From assembly GCA_002197995.1 (NCBI GenBank), contig NGZR01000003.1:3472001-3536000 (forward strand): DNA of 64,000 nt. The letters are read 5' to 3'. The notes under the pieces were generated by a model that made no database searches, had not been told where the DNA came from, and saw nothing but the letters and a program-made list of their open reading frames with translations. The DNA is from Gaeumannomyces sp. JS-464. Taxonomy: Eukaryota > Ascomycota > Sordariomycetes > Magnaporthales > Magnaporthaceae. Positions 61,387-64,000 of the stretch are shown here, one piece after another (position 1 is the first letter of the stretch; every line of letters begins with the position of its first letter). The position numbers were made by a program, and so were the translations under genes.

Positions 61387-63956
61387 ATGGAGGACCCCCT
61401 TCAGGAAGTGCGGGTCCAGGACTTCATCGAGGACAAGCTCCAGTCAACGACAGACCTCGACCACCTCGACGGCCTCCTAGCCAACGTCGAGCTCCAGAGG
61501 ACGCAGCTGCAGACCCAACTCGATGACGCCACGAAGGAGCTCGACGCGGCCCGCCGCTCGGGCGGCGACCGCCAGGAGTCGCTGGCCCGTCGCATCGACG
61601 ACTTCGACACCCTGCAGCGCAGCATCGACGTGCGCCTGCAAATCGTCGCATCCTCTGACGCCCCTGACGAGGCTATTCGCCGTCTCGAGCCCCCTATGCG
61701 GCGCCTGCACCGTGTCAGTCTTGCGCTCGACTACCTTTGCCTCCTCCGAGACGTCGAGACCTTGCGCGCCGAAGCCCGCTCCCATCTTCCCGGAAGCCCC
61801 AAGGCCGCCCTGCAGCCCTACGCACGTCTAAGACAGCTCTCGGCTCGCCTGCGTGAGCTACAGGTTCCCGCTGACGGCGCCGCCGCTCACCTTGTCGCCC
61901 ATGTCGACGCTGTTGCCGAGAACCTCTGGTCCGAGATGAAGGCCACCATGTCGGACGAGATGAGGGCCCTGCTGGCTGAACGCAAGTGGCCTTCGTCCGT
62001 GCAGCCCGACCTTCTGGTCGACGAGGAGTGGCGCGGCTGCTTGAGAAACTGGTCGACCTGCAGATCCCCGAGATTCTTTACGACTCCTCGGTTGTCCCGC
62101 TGCTCCCCGTCGACGTCATGGCCCAGATATGGGTCAAGGAGTTTCGCTACCACTTCCTGGGCGATCGCCCGACTGCCAACAATCGCCTGATCGGCCAGCA
62201 CTGCTTCCCTTGGGTCCTCCGTCTCGTGTCGACCTGGGAGGACTTCTTTCGAGATAATTTTGGATATATGCTGTCGTCCAAGCTCAGCGACACCGCCGCT
62301 TCTACTAGGCTGGTGTATATGGACCCCGTCTGTGCCCTAATTACCTCACTGTTGCCTGTTTTGCGGGAGAAGGTCTCGGCAGCAGCGGCCGAGGCAGTTC
62401 CGGACCCAAGCTTTCTGAGCAGCTTCATAGGACAGCTCCTGACGTTTGACGAGGATATACGAACCCGTTTCGGCTACGATGACGGCGACGGAGGCGACGA
62501 CAGTGGTTGGGATGGACTAACTGCGGGCGTCCTAGAGACGCACTTCGTCGCATGGTTGCAAGCGGAGAAAGAATTTGCGCTAACGCGGTTCAAGGCCATC
62601 ATGGACTCGGCCGACGCGCGTGCTATCGACTACGACTACGGCGGCCCCGGCAAAACCAAGCCGACTTTTGCCGCCTGCCGCGTAACGGATCTTCTGAGGT
62701 CCGTGACGAGCCAGTACGAGCGTGTCCGGCGCTTCTCGCACCGCCTGCGCTTTCTCATCGATATCCAGCTCGCTATTCTAGACGAGTTCCACGACCATCT
62801 CCGGGGTTCTCTCGAGGCCTACATCTCCCTTACTTCCACCTTTGCCCGCACGCTGCAGGGAGCTACAAAGGAGCAACTCGCTGCACTAGAGGGCACTGGT
62901 GCTCTGGAAGTACTCTGCAAAGTCTATGGCGGCGCCGACCACGTGGTCAATGCCCTGGAAGATTGGAGTAACGAAGAAGTAAGCTCGGCTATCTTCTCTG
63001 TGATTGATCAAGCCTCTCTGGAAACTCCCCAGTCAGATGCTAACAAATGGACCCTCCTTCACCCAACCATTAGTTCTTTGTTGTTTTCTGGCAGGAGCTT
63101 CAAGCCCGGGCCAAGAAGAATGAGGGACAGGAAAGTATCGCGGGCGGTCTGAGTTTTGATGATGTCAAGGGAGGACGTCAGCCGCCGTTGGTTCCGACGG
63201 TGACGGTGCCGTTATTTTCGACGAGATTATAGCAGCGTACAGCGCTCGGCGCAAAGCGGCACTCAACTTGATCGTCTCTTCCCTCGCCGACTCGCACTAC
63301 ACGGCCTTCCGTCCTTACCTGAGGCTGGGTCGGTGGACTACCATCAGCGATGACCCGTCACAAGCCGATCCCTCACAGCTCGCGATTTCGCCCGAGCTGG
63401 ATGAACCTCTCCGAGTAAGGACCCTTGACAAACCTCGAACTCCTCCCTCTTGAAAACTCACTCCATGCCCTCCCAACAGATGGTTGGTGGCTAACCAATG
63501 TGGTAGATCATCAAACGCAACTTGGACTTCTTGCATCGCGCCCTCAGCACGGCCGCGTTCCGGCGCGTCTGGCGCGAGACTCTGGATAGGCTGAACGATG
63601 CGCTGTGGGATGGCGTGCTTATGGGGCACAGCTTCACAGCCTTCGGGGCGGCTCAGTTCGCCCGCGATCTCCAGGCTGTGGTGTCGCTCGTCGAGCGCTA
63701 CATTCCGGACGGCTCTGCGATGTTGTTGAGTGTGCAGGAGGGAATCAGGCTCTTGAGCGTCCCGCTTGATGCTCCAGGGGATGCCGAGGGTAGTAAAGCT
63801 GGGGGACAAGCCGTTATTACGCTCAGGCAGGCCAATGACCGAATCCTCATGGACGAGGCTGATGCCAGAAAGCTTCTCGAGGAGCTCGGCATCGAAATGC
63901 TCACGCTGGCCAACGCAAGACATATTTTGCAGCGGCGGGTTGAGGTGAGCGCATAG
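61387..63956 (+). CDS. Dsl1 tethering complex subunit, RINT-1/TIP20 family (frameshifted)
   Basis: Protein that tethers Golgi-derived COPI vesicles to the ER. Start MEDPLQEVRVQDFIEDKL at 61387 begins coiled-coil-like N-terminal helices (DLDHLDGLLANVELQRTQLQ). The RINT-1/TIP20 domain follows: FRYHFLGDRPTANNRLIGQH, PWVLRLVSTWEDFFRDNFGY, DIQLAILDEFHDHLRGSLEA and DFLHRALSTAAFRRVWRETL. Exons: 61387-62978, 63095-63414 and 63507-63956, all GT..AG. The C terminus ends MLTLANARHILQRRVEVSA. Two indels: one base lost at 62035-62036 (within VDEEWR..RLLEKLVDLQI) and one near 63183 (VGSDGDGAVIFDEIIAAYSA lies in the next frame). The break inside exon 2 and the one before the first intron look like base losses in G/C runs. 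All three frames carry conserved family segments, so the gene is probably functional. Confidence 0.88.
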
Positions 63957-64000
63957 AATGCATGGCTAGGAAAGCAAGCATGTGTGATGAACACAGAAGG

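Overview
The window looks like ordinary nuclear DNA from a filamentous ascomycete (Pezizomycotina, most likely a Sordariomycete). The genes have short GT..AG introns of about 50-110 bp, alternate between strands with no operons, and sit in GC-rich coding DNA separated by long intergenic stretches. I place it no lower than class. Nothing prokaryotic, viral or CRISPR-like is visible, and I found no rRNA and no recognisable transposon coding region.

Layout from left to right (strand in brackets). 1-1311 [-] is the N-terminal part of a Ubp2-type ubiquitin hydrolase cut by the window edge. 2780-3657 [+] is a complex I subunit of the NDUFA11/Tim17 type. 4260-7118 [-] is MSH2. 7587-8899 [+] is the tRNA m1G9 methyltransferase TRM10. 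9357-11200 [-] is the DNA primase small subunit. 12053-14630 [+] is a GH5_12 steryl/glucosylceramide glucosidase. 17935-23337 [+] is the cell-wall-integrity MAPKKK BCK1. 24202-27524 [-] is a GH47 class I alpha-mannosidase. 30932-31963 [+] is a secreted two-WSC-domain protein. About 32298-32943 [-] is a doubtful Cys/Gln-rich protein. 33360-34181 [+] is a metallophosphoesterase. 34271-35885 [-] is a Tri3-like acyltransferase. 36895-38307 [+] is a mitochondrial DUF155 (RMND1/RMD1) protein. 39622-42984 [-] is a conserved Gln-rich fungal protein of unknown function. 44373-45717 [-] is vacuolar protease PEP4. 47460-49154 [+] is cytosolic serine hydroxymethyltransferase. 50178-50268 [-] is tRNA-Phe with an intron. 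51203-54820 [-] is the SAGA subunit SPT7. 56530-57345 [+] is a VanZ-like membrane protein. 57722-60183 [-] is a secreted BBE-type FAD oxidase. 61387-63956 [+] is the Dsl1/RINT-1 tether protein TIP20.

Most of these are single-copy housekeeping genes (mismatch repair, replication priming, tRNA modification, SAGA transcription, ER retrograde tethering, vacuolar proteolysis, one-carbon metabolism). Accessory content is limited to the WSC protein, the lone acyltransferase and the BBE oxidase. They are not adjacent and I see no biosynthetic cluster.

The strongest unexpected signal is technical. At least ten conserved genes are broken by single-base indels, and where the conserved protein sequence tells me which base is wrong, nearly all are one base lost from a short G or C run. 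MSH2, SHMT, the metallophosphoesterase, the acyltransferase and the VanZ protein are clean. This points to patchy sequence or assembly quality rather than pseudogenes, and several automatically called frames here therefore contain nonsense segments. Other structure worth noting: a dispersed TACCTAGGTA-type palindrome in intergenic DNA, five A tracts of 21-29 bases all on the + strand, a 21-base C tract, and a 17-bp minisatellite beside an AAC microsatellite.
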